In this document: positions 34,896 through 49,900 of the stretch, piece by piece
How the letters are laid out: each line of letters starts with the position of its first letter
Position numbering within the stretch: position 1 is the stretch's first letter
Assembly (NCBI RefSeq): GCF_014839805.1
Contig: NC_051119.1
Location: 8,053,245-8,117,244 of the forward strand
Reading direction: 5' to 3'
DNA: 64,000 nucleotides
Source of the DNA: Manduca sexta
Taxonomy: Eukaryota; Arthropoda; Insecta; Lepidoptera; Sphingidae
Notes under the pieces: generated by a model
Seen by the model: the letters and a program-made list of their open reading frames with translations, nothing else
The model's database searches: none
What the model was told of the DNA's origin: nothing
Made by a program: the position numbers and the translations under genes

Positions 34896-36896
34896 TCATG
34901 ATGCTTTCAGTATCACCGCCATTCTCAATAAATGATACATACTTATAGCGTGGTCGAGTAATTTTCAAGGGTTGCGAGCGCCTGAATCACCCAAAAGTCT
35001 GGATGTTTGTATAGGCCAGCCCTTGCCAAAAATGTAAAAAAAAAAATCCTTTGGCTTTGTAATTCCGCTGCATAGTTGGAAGGGAAACATTTTTGTCTAT
35101 TGCTAAAGAAACATACACAAGTATTATGGCAAACATTTTATTCAAAAATGCATACATGTTATAAATGAATAAGTTAAACTTTAGTCGTAAAATGGAATGC
35201 ATTTTTTACTGAACTAGTGAGGCGGTTATTACACTTTCACAGGTGTAAGTACAAGTATCTATAATAACTGTGAGTAATAGTGATTGAATAAAAAGATAAA
35301 AAAGCTATTTTATGGTTATATAAATTGTTTTCTTGAATAACAAAGCATTGTACTTCATTGACTACATTATAATTTAGTAATTAATAAATGTGTTTAAGTA
35401 ATGCAAGTATGTAATTTATGAGCTGATTACAATAAACGATTGCGATCGCACTATTTAGATTCATCGCTAAAATGAACCATTCAAAAATATTTTTTTGACA
35501 TGCTCATAGAATACCAATAATTTTGTTTCTTCACACGATGTTTGGGAAAGCAAACAGTATATTTATTGATATCGATTGTTTGTCTGTGAAAATGTATTGA
35601 CCACTTAACACATGCGAATTAATAAGTACATATTACATCCACTTAATTCATGTCGAATACTTTAAAGCCGTTGTTTCTTACGTTAAGTGTACAAAGGTAA
35701 TGTTAATTTAAGTACTTATATAGAAATATTTACATTTTACATAGAGTAGGTAGGTTTTATATAAATAACGTCACGACTAAGCATGTGATGGAACATTAAA
35801 TGATATTGTGGCCAAAATGATTAACAAATAGTAATGAGATAAAGTCACAGGCTCATATTGATCACTGTTTTATTGGAAACCGGGAGCTTTGCAGAAATAA
35901 TTCCGAAAACTCAACAAATCATCCCTTTATGCTGGTACTTACTTATTCCTTATGTTGACGTATACAAAATACTTTACACTGCCATCTAGCGATGATAGAC
36001 GTTACTACGTGGTGCAATCGTAAACTAAATCCGATAAACGCTTAGATAGTTTGAAAAACCTTAATGCTACTTACTAATATTTTAATAAATATCAGAAAAT
36101 ACGATTAAATACAACATATTATTGTGCATGAGGAATGTGTTTCTCGTCAATTTCGGTGGTTAATGTGTTTTAACGTTATATTTGTTACACATTTTAAGTA
36201 AGTATGATCAAGGCGGGAACGCGCCATCATTAAATTCACCATAGATCAACAATGTTAGTCTCAGTGTTTTATTTTATCGAAACAATTTATAAGATTTTAG
36301 TATCTATTTTAAAATTTTACTCCTGTTTCGTACTAAAAACAACAGATGGCGTTAGAGACGCCGTTAGGATCGATCGAAGTTAGAATAATTATAATTTATG
36401 CGTTTACGATACTCAATATTTCTTAATTAAATCACAACACTAATATTATTAAGATTATTACAATAATTTACAGTTCGTGGCAATAAAATGATAAAATATT
36501 TTATACAAAATCGCTTTGATGCACTTTCCTTTCGAAAATAAAAATTTACAAACATACCTATCGTTAGACAATTATTTAAACAATTTTCAACTTTAAGTAT
36601 GAGTGAGAAAATGACATTTAATTTGACCTTTGAGACCTACGACGCGACTTGCGTCCAGGAGATGGTCTGGGTCATGTCAGTTATTTTAAAATTTAAAATC
36701 TTTTTGGCCGCATTTGAGCCCTCTCACCGGCCTTCTATACCTATTGTTACAATATGAGTATCACTCGTGATTATCTGCAGCTCGACCAAAAAGATAATTT
36801 TCTACCTTCCTGTCAATACACGAGAATTGAGTTCAAATAAAGAGTCCCTGGAAACATCAAGATTCTGATCAGTTTCAAATTGACTTATAAGTCACT

Positions 36897-37265
36897 TTAA
36901 GGTTATAGCTTAAGGTCCATTTTTCATACATTTTGTTTCACCTTTAATCTGGGTAACTAAACAAGTATTGACAAGTAAAGAATTTAAATTCACGTCTAGT
37001 TAGTGATTAGTTCTCGCAGTTGAAAGAAAAACGTAAAAATAATTAATATGCATGGATATTTCGGCCTTTAAAATTTAATACGACGAAATTTTAAAGGCCG
37101 AAATATCCATGCATATTAATTATTTTTACGTTTTTCTTTCAACTGCGAGAACTAATCACTAACTAGACGTGAATTTAAATTCTTTACTTGTCAATACTTG
37201 TTTAGTTACCCAGATTAAAGGTGAAACAAAATGTATGAAAAATGGACCTTAAGCTATAACCTTAA
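36897..37265. repeat. Perfect 180-bp inverted repeat with 9-bp spacer
   Basis: 36897-37076 is the exact reverse complement of 37086-37265 by eye. The centre is AATACGACG (37077-37085). Flanks outside the arms do not match. A transcript would fold into a 180-bp perfect stem. It carries no coding frame of note and lies about 0.65 kb past the Wnt stop codon. It could be a hairpin-RNA locus, a recent foldback insertion or an assembly artefact. Confidence 0.95.
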
Positions 37266-37909
37266 TGTTGATTCAGAAATTCAGGTATCAAATGCAATTT
37301 TGAAAAAGGCATATCTCACAAAGATCTATATCTATATCCAGAAATGTATATATAATAACAAATAACAACAAAAATCTGTAATTTTTTATTGTTAATTGAA
37401 CCCAAATTCTAACCTAAAAATATTTTTTTTACAGTACTGTAGAAAATTTCCATTTCCTGAACTTTTTATATTTTCGGACATGTGCCCTTTTCGAAATTGC
37501 ATTTTCAATTATACGAAACCTTGGTTAGTTCTTACCAATTCTCTGATCTAACATACGAATTCAGTAGATGCATTATCCGATCAATCTAATTTCAATTAGA
37601 TTTGGAACGCATAAGGCGCGGCGTCGACTTGAGAATTGAAGCGTATCGAATCGTATCGCATTTGTTTTGTATAGTAATTGGTCTCAGCGCACCGCGACGC
37701 GACGCGTCCCTAATGGGCACAGTTTCATACAAAATTTACATACAGTAGGCAAATAAATATAACCTATACGACTTTGCTTAAACACTGGGCATAAGATTGA
37801 TCATTAGGCATCAGTTTAATTAATTTCATTCGACCAATCATTAACCACGGATTAAAAACGTGTAGTTAAGTTAGAAGTCCTTGCTGTGTAGTTTAGAGTA
37901 GTAGAGTGT

Positions 37910-40900
37910 TCAGTTGCAGACGTGCGTCTCCTTGTTGGCGACGCAGGTGGCGCAGGAGACGCTGCAGCACCAGTGGAAGCGACAGCGGCACTTGGTGCGC
38001 TCCACGCGCCGCTGCGTGCTGTACCCGCGCCCGCAGCATAACGACTCGCACCCGTCTTCGCCTAAGGAGACATTACATGATTATAATACTACCGATCCCG
38101 TAAATGATGAGATATCCTAATTGTTACGAGCATATTTTAAAACATTATTAAATCTTACGCGAGATATACCAAATTAGTCGAAAACAAGTCAGTTTAGTGA
38201 TCGAGAGGCTTCCGCTACGCAACGTCCTCTTAGCACACGCCCCTGAAGATGTCCTACTTAATAGGTCGAAACTGGCCGGCGATTCCGAATACTTTAGTAC
38301 GTAAGGAAAACCGTATTGTTTTCGACAAATATTTTAACACGGTAATGTTTCGAACACTATACAATAACACAAATTTTCACATTGTTTAAGTTCTTTTTGC
38401 TGGTAGTAGGATATATTTTGTATCCGCGTGTATAGCGTCCACCGTACACAATGTGTTAAAACTCGCTATAGTGGCCCATGTAAGTGTTGTTCCGAAATCA
38501 GCCTGTGTATATCCGGTTACAACAGGCCGGCAAAATTATGTCAACTGCCGAGGGATAATCATCTCTCGTCAGTCGACATTCTCTTGGCCCCTACTCCACT
38601 TGCCATCAGGTGCAGTGGGCTTAATTTGCCGTGATCGTATAAAAACTTCGGCAAACTATTCGCGTACTTTTTTTTTATTTTGTTATTGTAGGTGTTTATT
38701 AAAGGTAACATCTACCATCAAGTGCTTCATTTTAAATCTCCTTTGTCAAATAAACTACAGCTCTACCTTTTGATATTGTAGGTGTTTACTAGAGGTGATC
38801 CCTAGCATCAATCGCTCTATTTTAATCTCCTTTCTCGTAAAGGCATTCTACCTTTGGAGGTCCTGTTGCAAGTCCGTCCGTGTGTGCCGTACGAGCCCGC
38901 GGCGAGGTCCGGCTCGCAGTAAGACGGCGATGGCTCCAGGTATACCAGCTCTGACTTGCGCGGCGCGCGCCCGACTCCGGACGCCTGCTTCGGTCTACAA
39001 CAAACATAGTGGTAATACTTGGAACTTTGGAAGTTGCTAGAGAAGGATTTGAATCTGATAAACTTGTTCCTGGAAATATAATAATAATATCAGCCCTGTG
39101 TTACATGCTGTCCCACTGTTGGGCACAGGCCTCCTCTACTACTGAGAGGGAATAGGCCTTAGTCCCCCACGCTGGCCTAGTGCGGGTTGGTAGACTTCAC
39201 ACAGCCTCGAAAATACCTAATAGAGAATTTCTCAGGTATGCAGGTTTTCTCACGATGTTTTACTTCACCGTTAAAGCAAGCGATAATTCACAAAGAATAC
39301 ACACATAATTTTTCAGAAAAGACAGAGGTGTGTGCCCTTGACAATTGAACCTGCGGACATTCGTCTCGGCAGTGCGTTTCACAACCAACTAGGTTATCGT
39401 CGTCTTTTAGAAATATTGACGCCTAATTTTAATACATGGTCTTATCGATCACTCGGCTTCTGTAATGTAGTCCATGGTGAAGAAATTAATTTGATCAACT
39501 GACTTACAGTACTTTGTAGACATTGGGTGTTATAAACCAACCGCATGCTCTAGCTATGCATTGATTTATTTTGGGATAACAAACAGCTGCACAACAAAAT
39601 CTATAAAATTTATGTTAGTTGTGTACTCATTATCCCCCTTTTAAGTTTGCTCAAAAATTCTGATCACGGTGTAAAATTTGTGTCTAGGTGATCGTGATCA
39701 AATTCCATATCGTTTTGAAAACTGCATTTAATTCCATGCATACAGACAAACAAAATTTATAGAAACTGGTGTTTTGGCTTCTGTTGTTCTAAATATAAAC
39801 AAAAATGATAAAAACTGTTGTTTTTGGCTTCTGTTGATCTAAAAGACCCCCTATATTTTTTTCTACAATATCTATGATTTACATATATCGGCCTGTTACA
39901 ATTTGATTAAATGTAAATATTAGATTTAAAAAAAGCTATGATAACTAATACCTCCTGAGCAGTAAATGTGTTTGTTCCGCGGGCGCTGGATGTGGCACCA
40001 CGAGCCGCGCACGCGCGTACTTCTCCCGCAGCGCAGCGGCCGCGGCGCGGAACGTCGGCAGCGCGCGCCAGCACGTCCGCATCGCGCAGGAACCCGAAAC
40101 GCCATGACACTTGCACTCGCGGTGCACCAAGTCCTTCACCACCTAACAGATAAGCACTTTGTCTCCTTGCTTTGACTTTTATACAGCAATCTAACTCCAC
40201 TGATGGCGAGGTGGTACTTCATGCTGCGGCTAAATGGAATATCTACTGACAAGAGATGATTATCCCTGGCCAGTTGGCACAATCATGCCGGCCTGTTCCG
40301 TGCACATTGAGATAGGCTATTATAGCAGGTTTTACACCCTTAAAAAGGTGGTTGCTAAGGGGGGGGGGCTACAAATATCTTACCAAAAGCAGAATATTCT
40401 TTGACTTAAAAATAGTTAATAGGTAACCGTAATTGAGTCTAAGTAACCAACCACTGTTGTTAAAACACAATTATAGACCTACTTCAAGTATAAAATACGT
40501 AAGAATATACATCTGCCCTTAATTAAAATGCCCTCACGAAATATCTATTCCATGCTAATATTCATAAAGATAGACCGGTCATATTTTCATTGGCTCACAC
40601 CCCGTAGCGAAACAAAACGAATAACTAGTGAGTAAATTCACACGCGAGCCAGAAAAACCACCTCTACCGTTTCGAGTAAAACAAAATGTTAATGGCGTCG
40701 TTACTAGCGAATGTAGTGCAATCAGCGTGCGTGTACCCACCACCATATAATTATGCCTTTAGTTGATATGGGGAATTAACGAGTTCCGTACAAATTGAAT
40801 AATTTTATTGAAAATTTGTAAGTGCATAAAGGATCAATCACAACAAATTGATATTGGAATTCGTAGGGTTGTTAACAGAACTTCATTCTCCAGGTCTACA

Positions 40901-43900
40901 GTAAGGACATCAATAGATGATGTATTTGATGTTGAATTGGACAGCCCAATTTTTTTTATATCTTTAATCTCTAAGTTTAGAGCCTTTTAATCTTGTAGGT
41001 TAAAAGGCCAGCCTAGCCTAAAACTGGAATGCATATATTTTGGTTTTATAATTCAAACGTAAATAATAACCATAATATAAGACTTTCTTTTACCTCCGAA
41101 GAGATAGATAAAGCGCAACTAAATAGTGTGATATGGGGGGAGAAGTATGTAATAATGTAATACTGAAATAAAATCTCTCCTGTCATGATTTTAGAGATGA
41201 ATCTTGCTTAGCATCATCTCTCTGGAGTATCTAATGGTAGACATGGGAAATAATATGCTATTAACAAATTTTACGGCACCATGTATACGTTGCAGCTCCA
41301 GGATATAACCAAGGGTTTCCTGCCCTACAATTAGCTTAAATCATAGCTCTCTACAGCTCAGGGTGTCTTATTATGCGATCCATATTCTTGTAATTGTTAA
41401 GTTTTAACATTTCGGCTCCCAACCGGTGCTGGAATTTCAATATTGTAGCATTTTGTATAAATTATTTTAATTGATGATTGATGATGATTGATGCAAAAAT
41501 GTTGGTTTATAGTCTCAGTTTGATTTGATATGCTTTTAAATTTGAACATCGTATTTGAAAATTGTCTTTTTCTTAAGAATAGGATTATAACTATATAAGA
41601 CTGGTTATATTAATAAATATAACTTCTCTGTTGCTTTTTGATCATAAAATAAACGACATATACCTTACTTATTAAAGTTTATTTTTATCATTGTAAATTA
41701 TAATTATAATATTTTAAGTCCATCGTTATAATATAATTTACACGTGACATTTTTTCATCAAAATAAATATTCATCAGTACCCAAAGATAATACATTCTCT
41801 TTATAACTATTTACTACCATTTTGATCTTAATATTTAATATAGCTTTTGCTCGTGGCTCCGCCCGCGTTATAAAGTTTTTCAGGCTAAAGTTTTCCGTTA
41901 TAAAAGAAGTTTCCCGGGAGCCTATGTTCTTCCCAGGGTCTCAAACTGTCTCCACACCAAATTTCATCTTAATACGTTGGATAGTTTTTGAGTTTAATAC
42001 GTTCAGGCAGACAGATGTAGCGGGGGATTTTGTTTCATAATATATTTTTTAGAACTTTTTAAGAGGAACAATCCCGTCATAAATCATTGTTGCATAACTT
42101 TAACCGTTTACGCAGCGCACGCAACGGAAGCTCTCAAAACTAATAATTTTCCCTGTTTTTGCAACATGTTTCATAACTGCTCCGCTCCTATTGGTCATAG
42201 CGTGATGATATATAGCCTATAGCACTCCACGAACAAAGGGCTATCCAACGCAAAAATATTTTTTCAGTTTGGACCGGTAGTTCCTGAGATTAGCGCGTTC
42301 AAACAAACAAACAAACAAACAAACTCTTCAGCTTTATATAATAGTATAGATAGAGTATAGATGTCGCAGTAGTCAAAGTTGCGTTAATGATGAGATGTGT
42401 ATTCGTCTGCCTAGTTTGAATTTCCGGCCCTCTAAATTCGCCGCCCGGAGCACGGGCCCTGGCTTGCCCCCTCCTAGATCCGGCGCTGACTGAGAGTGTT
42501 ATAAACGTAAGAGTAGACAAATATAATAAGAAAGCGATCCCTAATCACCCCCTGACAGTTATTTTGGAAATATATTTCATGTACAGAATTGACCTCTCTA
42601 CAGATTTATTATAAGTATAGATATAGAAGAAGAAGATAGAAGATAGATGACCTCATACGTCAATTAAATCAATACTAGTACCATATTCTTAAAATTGTTT
42701 AATTTCGTCTCTTTATCTATAACCTTTTGATTCATTACTGAACCCAAAACAGTAATATCACTTTTAAAATTCTCCCACACGTTGACCACCCGCGGGTTAA
42801 TCATAGTCCACTCCAACAATACGGTGATGATTCCCGCCGGCGCGGTAAAGCCGGCTGTTTGCATTACTATTCTCCGACTGATTGGTGACTGCGGAGTGCA
42901 TGATTGCTACCAACACTTGTAATGTCGTTTTAATGGACACATATTACTTTACATCTGCCTTAGGGTCTTCCGTCCATGCAACTGAATATGCAATAAGATA
43001 GCTTCGTTTGCTTCTCTAGTTCAGAAGGTGTAGCGATGCTAATTGCTTGTGGATGGTCACCTTTATTGGCTCAAGGCGTACGAGTGTCAGTACAATTAAA
43101 TGCTGGAGTTAAAGATTGTATTGCATTTATAACTGGTGTTTGCGTCCTTCCGTGTAGGAGTCCCCGTTTCGCAAAATATAGCTTATCGGCGTGCCATTAG
43201 CGTAATGGGTTCGTGTAAGAAACAGAAAGATTGATTTTTTTTATTATGTATGAAGATATAAACGAATAATTTCTTCTGTATTGCGGTATATGTATTTAGA
43301 ATATAAGTTAGTTAAAGTTAGTAGGTACCTATAGGGTAATATAAGTTTTATATAGATTGTTTTTAAACTGATTTTTAAGTTTGTCCAAATTACGCCTGAC
43401 ACAAGTCAGCTAGTTCAAAGACATCGGTCGATTTAAGAGAGATTTAGGCGTTAGCAAACCCTTTGCATTAAGCATCCATGCTGAGGGCAACCCTCAAACA
43501 GGTAATCTCCACTCAAGACTCCACTGGGAGGGGACAAAGATATCAGTGATTAAGGGATGATATTCAGACTATCTATCAATTACCGAGATCGTCGGCACAC
43601 GGGCCTGAACTTTTTAAAGAGTCGGGAGGACGGGGAATGCCGCGAGGTCTTCGGCAGCGAGGGCAGAACTGCAGTCTTTTGCAGAGTAAGAGCTCGAAGA
43701 ACTCGTTCTTACGATAAATAGCCAGAATGAATTCGTTGTTTGGATTGGTAAGGGTGTTATTAATAGAGAGAACGTTGTAGATATGATCTGGTCTGTCTTG
43801 ATGTAACAACTAATGTAGACTGCCTGTTTTTACTCCAATATTAAAATCGTTTGATTTATTTTACCGTGCTGATAGGTATTTAAAGACAGTGATTTAAAAA

Positions 43901-46900
43901 ATACAATACTCATAATTTTACGTTTTGCTATCTCAAAACTAATTTTTGATCTCTTAATTTACGTGTTTATGTCCAATTTTTTTGACCTTAAAGTTATCAT
44001 GCACGTTTTCACTCTGAATCTAAAATCATTCCCACCTCCCTTGTATAAGCTGGCCAAGACGATTGGTAATATAGATGTATAGATGGGTCATTTGTCGGTT
44101 TCAAATCTTTGAGTAAAAACCCGAGGAACATCCTTTATACTCGGACCTCCTTGAGTATATTCTGTACCCAGTATATACTTCTTTATTGGTGTTTATATCG
44201 GCTTTTTACTCAAGCTCTGCGTCTAATGATAAGTTTAGATTAGGAAGACCTTGCAGCAATATATTGCACAGATATTTAAACTAGCGAGTTAGCGGCAAAA
44301 TTTCTGTAGTTATGTTACAACTTGCCACATGTCTTGCATCAATTTTTTGTTAAAGTAAGCTTGCCGTGATTGTTTACATAGTAATACTTGCTTGCGCAAG
44401 TCGATTTCTTCAAGTCTTTTAGCTAATCTGAACCTCGCTTAAACCGGGTGATTTGTCTATCTATACATGTATTATACAGGAAAATAAAAAGCCTGCTTTG
44501 GGGCCGTGGCTTTTTTGCATTTTGAAGTTAATGTTGTCAATACAAATAATTAATTTCATAACATGGTGAGGTTTCTTATTTTCCTGTACAGGCTATTAAA
44601 GCAATGATATTTCAGTAAAAAGGTGTAGATATGGCATTGGGTTTAAAGGACGCGTTACCGCACATTTGCCTAATATTATAGCAAACAACAATATGACACG
44701 TGGAAATAGTACGCCTCAGTATAATACGTACTGTATCATACAGGACATTTTATCGAACAATATTTAGGCAACATACTTCAAAAGATACTCAATACTAATG
44801 ATTTCTTATTCTTACGCAAATGTTAGACTTCGAAATACAACTATTTTATCGCGGATTTTTGTATTATAATTTTGTCCCGACGATAAAAGATTGCAGCCTT
44901 CATACTTAAGGGTTGGACTGAGATGTTGGTCGTTCAAAGAGTCAAAATTACACTATGTACCTACATTTTACAATTTAACATTTTTCGATACTCAATACTA
45001 TAACTGATTACGCTAATTATCTTCAATTTTGCGTGCCACTCGCAGATATACAATCTACACCTTTTTATAAAAAAATGTGTATATACAAGTGCAGGTGCAG
45101 TGCGTAGTACCTCGCTCACCTTCCGGCCGACGCGGTTGTTGTGCAGGTTCATGAGCGCGCGCGCATCCCGCTCGAGCTCCCGCGCGTCGAGGAACCGCCG
45201 CGCCACGCGCGCACCAAACGCGCCTGACCCGCACCCGCCCCACTGGAACTGCTCCACTGCGTTCACTACGCGCCGTCTGATCACAAATTCATTTTCAAAT
45301 CGGTTACTAATTGACTTAGTTCTGAATTAACCAAAAAAAAAAATACACATCGAATTGAAAGAAAATTAGAAATTTATTTTGAATAAAACAAAAAACTAAC
45401 AAAAAATATTTAATACTATTTTTGGTATAAAATAACTCAGTAAGTATATGCTGGCAATAAAGCAGCGCTGATATTTCCTTGAACTGTTTTATTGTTAATG
45501 TTGGAGACGCCAAAAGCAAAAATGCATGTAGTGCTTAAATATTTTTTGAATAATTATAATATTTAAGTTACGTACATACTTTTGTTATTTGTTTACAAAA
45601 AAAGAATTCCAAATTCAAAATGAGAAGCTCCTTTTTTGATGTTTAAAATATATTATTGTATTTTTCCGCCCGATATCGACTTACGAGTTTAGAATCGTGC
45701 TGTTATGGCAAAAAGCTCCTATGAGTTAGGGAGCGGGCCTACTACCTACCTACCATTATGAAATGTAGGTATTATGGCACTTGTGCTACTGAGGATGAGA
45801 GAGTCGTCATACCATATATGTATTTGTATTCGGGCTGTATATAACGAGTTTTGAAAATGCCGATCTTTTTTTATGCGCGCACGGCCAAGTGCCTCCACTA
45901 CACCTCGTGGTAAGTGAGTGATCTAATTGCGTTGACTGACGAGGGATCACCATCTTTCGTTAAACAATACTCTATGTAGTCTTAGAAGTCACTTAGCAAT
46001 GACCGTATAAAAATAGACCGTACTTATTGAGGTCTATATGGACATATTCTAGAACTTCACTTCATAAAATTACAGTTAATTACCTGCGCAATGTCGTCGG
46101 TATATGCCGATGCGATCACATGCGTATGTTAAGTAAATGTACTGCAATTGAAGTTCTACTAAGTATATTAAAGTGTTACTTAACACACTGTGAATAAGTT
46201 ATTTGGAATAACACGAGCAATCGATAGAGCGTCGACTTAGGAACCAGGCACGTAAAAAATCAGTGCTGTGTTCATCAACCCGATCAATCACGAGTGTGCT
46301 CAAGACTCGTGCCTGTTAGTAAGGGTAAGAAGTAACACATGCGTAGGGTAGTAGCTGACCTGTTGGCGGTGCAGCCGCAGGCGGGCAGCTCGCCGCGCGC
46401 GCACGCCATGCTCAGCGCATGCGTCACGCCAGCTGACGTGATGGCGTACGTAAACGCGGCCTCGCGAGTCGCTGCACAAACAAACATTACCATAGTTAAT
46501 ACACCAATCAGTAGCTGACATCGCCTAGGCTCACTGCATCGAGTCGCATTCATTCGCCTGCTATACTATGAAACGGCCTCTAACGAATACGGAATAAATA
46601 CAATTCGGTTCCGCGAAGCCTTGCTTTCGTTTTAGTCGACGCCAGTCTTACACATAACCCTAATACTACACTACTGTACACGTTTTGTGGGTAGGAAAGA
46701 AGTTTACGTCGGGGTTGTGGTCCTATTTCCAACCTAAAAAAACCTAGAACATTTCTGCAGGAATTCAAACCCACTGCGCGGGACTTTCGGTCCTATACTG
46801 TACTTGAAAAAAAATCATAGAATATTACTGTAGAAATTTAAATCCACGGCCTAATGTTTATTCCGATGCGACTGGTTAACAGTTTTTTAGGCTCTAGCCT

Positions 46901-49900
46901 GGATCACTGACCACGTTCCTGTTAATTACAATATTACATACGCTCATCGCATAAAATTGTTATTCCAAACATTTCTGCTTTATTCAAGTCACCTAAAGTA
47001 ATTTTAGAAAAAAGTAAGCGAAATAACTCCAAACACATTTCAGACGTAGAAATGTACGTGTTTTGCGAAGACTGATGCAGATGCGGATGATTGAAATGTA
47101 GCCGAGGCGAGAGAATACATGAATAACATTAGGCGACAGAACACTCGTTCATTAGTGCGCCGATACGCGAACTTAGAGTAGGGTTGCCAGATTTTTTTCT
47201 GTCTATAAGGGAGAAATGCTTAAATGGGCAAAAAAATACGGGATTTCAGTTTTTTACTAAGGACAAATAAGAAACAAAATTATTTTGTGACATTTTTTTT
47301 TTTCATATTTTTCAGAGGATCGAATCAGTTTTAACATATTCTTATTCGTTTTAAAACATTCGTAACAATACAATTATAATCATAATTAAAAACAGGTATC
47401 AACTCGCTTTTTATTAAATTATATTAAAAACCGAGTCGTGCGTGCGTGAGTACTTGTCAATCGTAGATCGATTAATTTACGGGACAGAGTTAGTCCCGTC
47501 GGGACATTTTAATATGTGCCTAAAATAAATACGGAACGTCTGGCAACACTAACTTAGACACGCTGGTTTAATGTGTTTCCAGAAATTAAGGGTGATAGTA
47601 TTTAGATTTATAGCTTTTTATCCTAGCTTTTCATGAATTTTTTTTAAGAAATTAATATCACACTATGGATTTTTCTAATGTCTTTATAAGAGCAACAGAA
47701 GCCAAAACAACAGTTTTTAGAATTCTTGTCTGCGTGTTTGTATGTTTGTACACGCATCAAAGTAAAACTGCTGCATGAAATTGAATGCAGTTTTCACCGA
47801 TGTATTGCTTGTGGTCGGACCTACGAATTTGTACAGAACTCTGGGTGCACAAGTCCAGATCGCACTTTTTCTGGTATTTTAAATCATTAAATAAGAGTTA
47901 CGTATCATTGCTTGTAAGGGAATCATATCTAAGTGACAATCAGTAAACTTTTTACTAGATCTGTTCAAAGTTTTGATTTCATAATCAAAATTCATAACAA
48001 TTAAACTATTTATTTACAAAACCTTCTAAAGCTACAAAACCTAGATCAAACGATGCACAAAAATCTGATTCTTAATATTTGTATCCCTCATTTTCAATAT
48101 ATTTGTGGCTATGATGATTGTCATTTAAGCTTTGGTATTCATTCTCATGGCTAATATATCTGATCTTGAAAACTCAACCGCATAAAATATATAATTTATA
48201 TTGTAACTTGTGGAACGGTTATTTATTCACAAGTGGAATATTATACATAACGACACTTACTAATTAGTTTTCAATTGAATATTGCTAATAAATGCCACGT
48301 CGTTACATAACAATTATACTGAGTACACAATGTTATGAAGTAATGTAACTAATTGAGTTATAGCGAACTGTTAAAGAGTTGATATGTGTTAATATACACT
48401 GTGATATATTGCCATTATATTTTATTCATGAACACAACCTGGGTTACACAAGAATAAAGACATTTAACACATGCTATGATATTTTTGACTATGTATAAGA
48501 CTAGTTTTTTAACGCGGCTTCGCCAGCATGAAAAAAAACTCGGGATCAAATGGAGCCTATATTTTACATCTAGCAATACATCGGTGAAAATTTAATCCAA
48601 ATCCATGCAGTAGTTTTTGTCTGATGTGTGTACGAACATATAGACAAAAAAATCTAAAAGACTTGTTGTTGGATCTATTTCTCTAATAAAGGCCCCCATA
48701 TATTTCTTCAATATTTATAAATTATAATGTACAGACCAGGGCCTGTTACAAATGTATAATGTGTCGCTCTCTTAATAAAATAATGACCTAATCCAAAATT
48801 CTTAATTTATGGGAGTCGTCCAAAAACTCATTTCTGTTTGCGACCTTTTTTATTTTTCTTTTCTTTTCATGCTATAGCTTTCATTTTTGACTTATCTTTA
48901 ACAATTTCAATTTTATAGCAACTTAAAAAAAAGGTCGCAAACTGAAATAAGTTTTTTGACTGTTCCCACAAATTAACAATTTTGGAATAAGTCAGTGTGT
49001 TTTTAAGAGAGTGATGTATAAAAATATTACAATAGTGGCATAGTCTTAACTCTTAGTAAGACTGAAGCAAATTGTTAATCACAGAAATAGCCCCTAAATT
49101 TACATTTCCGCGTTCAAGTATAAATTCCCAATTCTAAAATGAAAAGGATCTCCACGTTACGATATCGACACGACACGACACCGACCCGACACGGCGCGTT
49201 ATCCCGTCCACTAAACAAACGCTGTCAATTAACCGCTGCGAATAAATCACTTTGAGGCCTGTGGGCGGGACGGCAGAGGCTTACCTATATCAAGACTAGC
49301 TACTTCGCGCTTCTCTCGCTGTTTATTATTTAGTAGTTTACACAAATCATTGCATTCCAATGATTTTTTTTATTGCTTTGAATGACGAGATGAGCGTGCC
49401 TATCGTCTGATAGTAAGCGATACGACCGCCCATAAACAATAGAAACGTGTTAGGCGTCTGTTACAAAGTTCTTGCCACCTTTATCGTCTGACAGCCTTGC
49501 TGCAACGCTTATGCTAATATTTAAAAAAATGATTAAGGCCTTTGTTGGATATAAATTAAAGATGGCTGAGTAGCATTTTAAATTTCGAAGAGATAATGTG
49601 CGGTTTTCGTATAAAAACGTTCAACAAGATTCATTTTTACTAACCTTTAGCGTGTTTTTGTATTTTCGTTTGTGCTTATTGGTAGACATATTTGTCAATC
49701 CTCAAATTAAAGCAATACATTGTAACACTTAATTGAACTGAAAAGTTATACAATAAAGTCATTTTTACACATGGCAGTACCTTATATAAAAATGTCTGTT
49801 GTATATAAATATTTTTTGTCTAATGATTTATAAAGTAATTAATTTATTTCCCATTGATATTTTTTGTCTAATGATAAAAAAATAATTAATCATGTAATCC

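Larger units (their letters stand above)
31992..37909. other. Intergenic region between GATAD1 and the Wnt gene 3' end
   Basis: Contains a family C repeat (33305-33610), a family B fragment (34805-34895) and the perfect inverted repeat at 36897-37265. 34090-34270 has a Pro/Ser-codon-like patch without an open frame and could be a TE remnant. The rest is AT-rich with no gene seen. The part nearest 37910 should hold the Wnt 3' UTR. Confidence 0.5.
40143..45119 (-). other. Large Wnt intron (4.98 kb)
   Basis: Contains the family B copy at 40195-40320 and the CTAGC-type element at 41845-42360. GC-rich patches at 42420-42490 and 43570-43690 look like old TE pieces, since no open frame continues. 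The rest is AT-rich; no exon or gene is seen on either strand. Confidence 0.5.

Noticed and set aside
38822..39040. Frames on both strands over a Wnt exon
   Set aside because: Shadows of the exon that encodes [12 protein letters not shown]; arginine-rich composition is a GC artefact.
43576..43809. 77-codon minus-strand frame with CPRCRRPRG
   Set aside because: It looks like a scrap of TE-derived GC-rich sequence; no domain can be completed and no splice partners are seen.
46284..46774. Several minus-strand frames of 64-89 codons near 46.3-46.8 kb
   Set aside because: Only 46360-46471 has Wnt sequence with proper splice sites; the extensions run into intron and SINE-like DNA.
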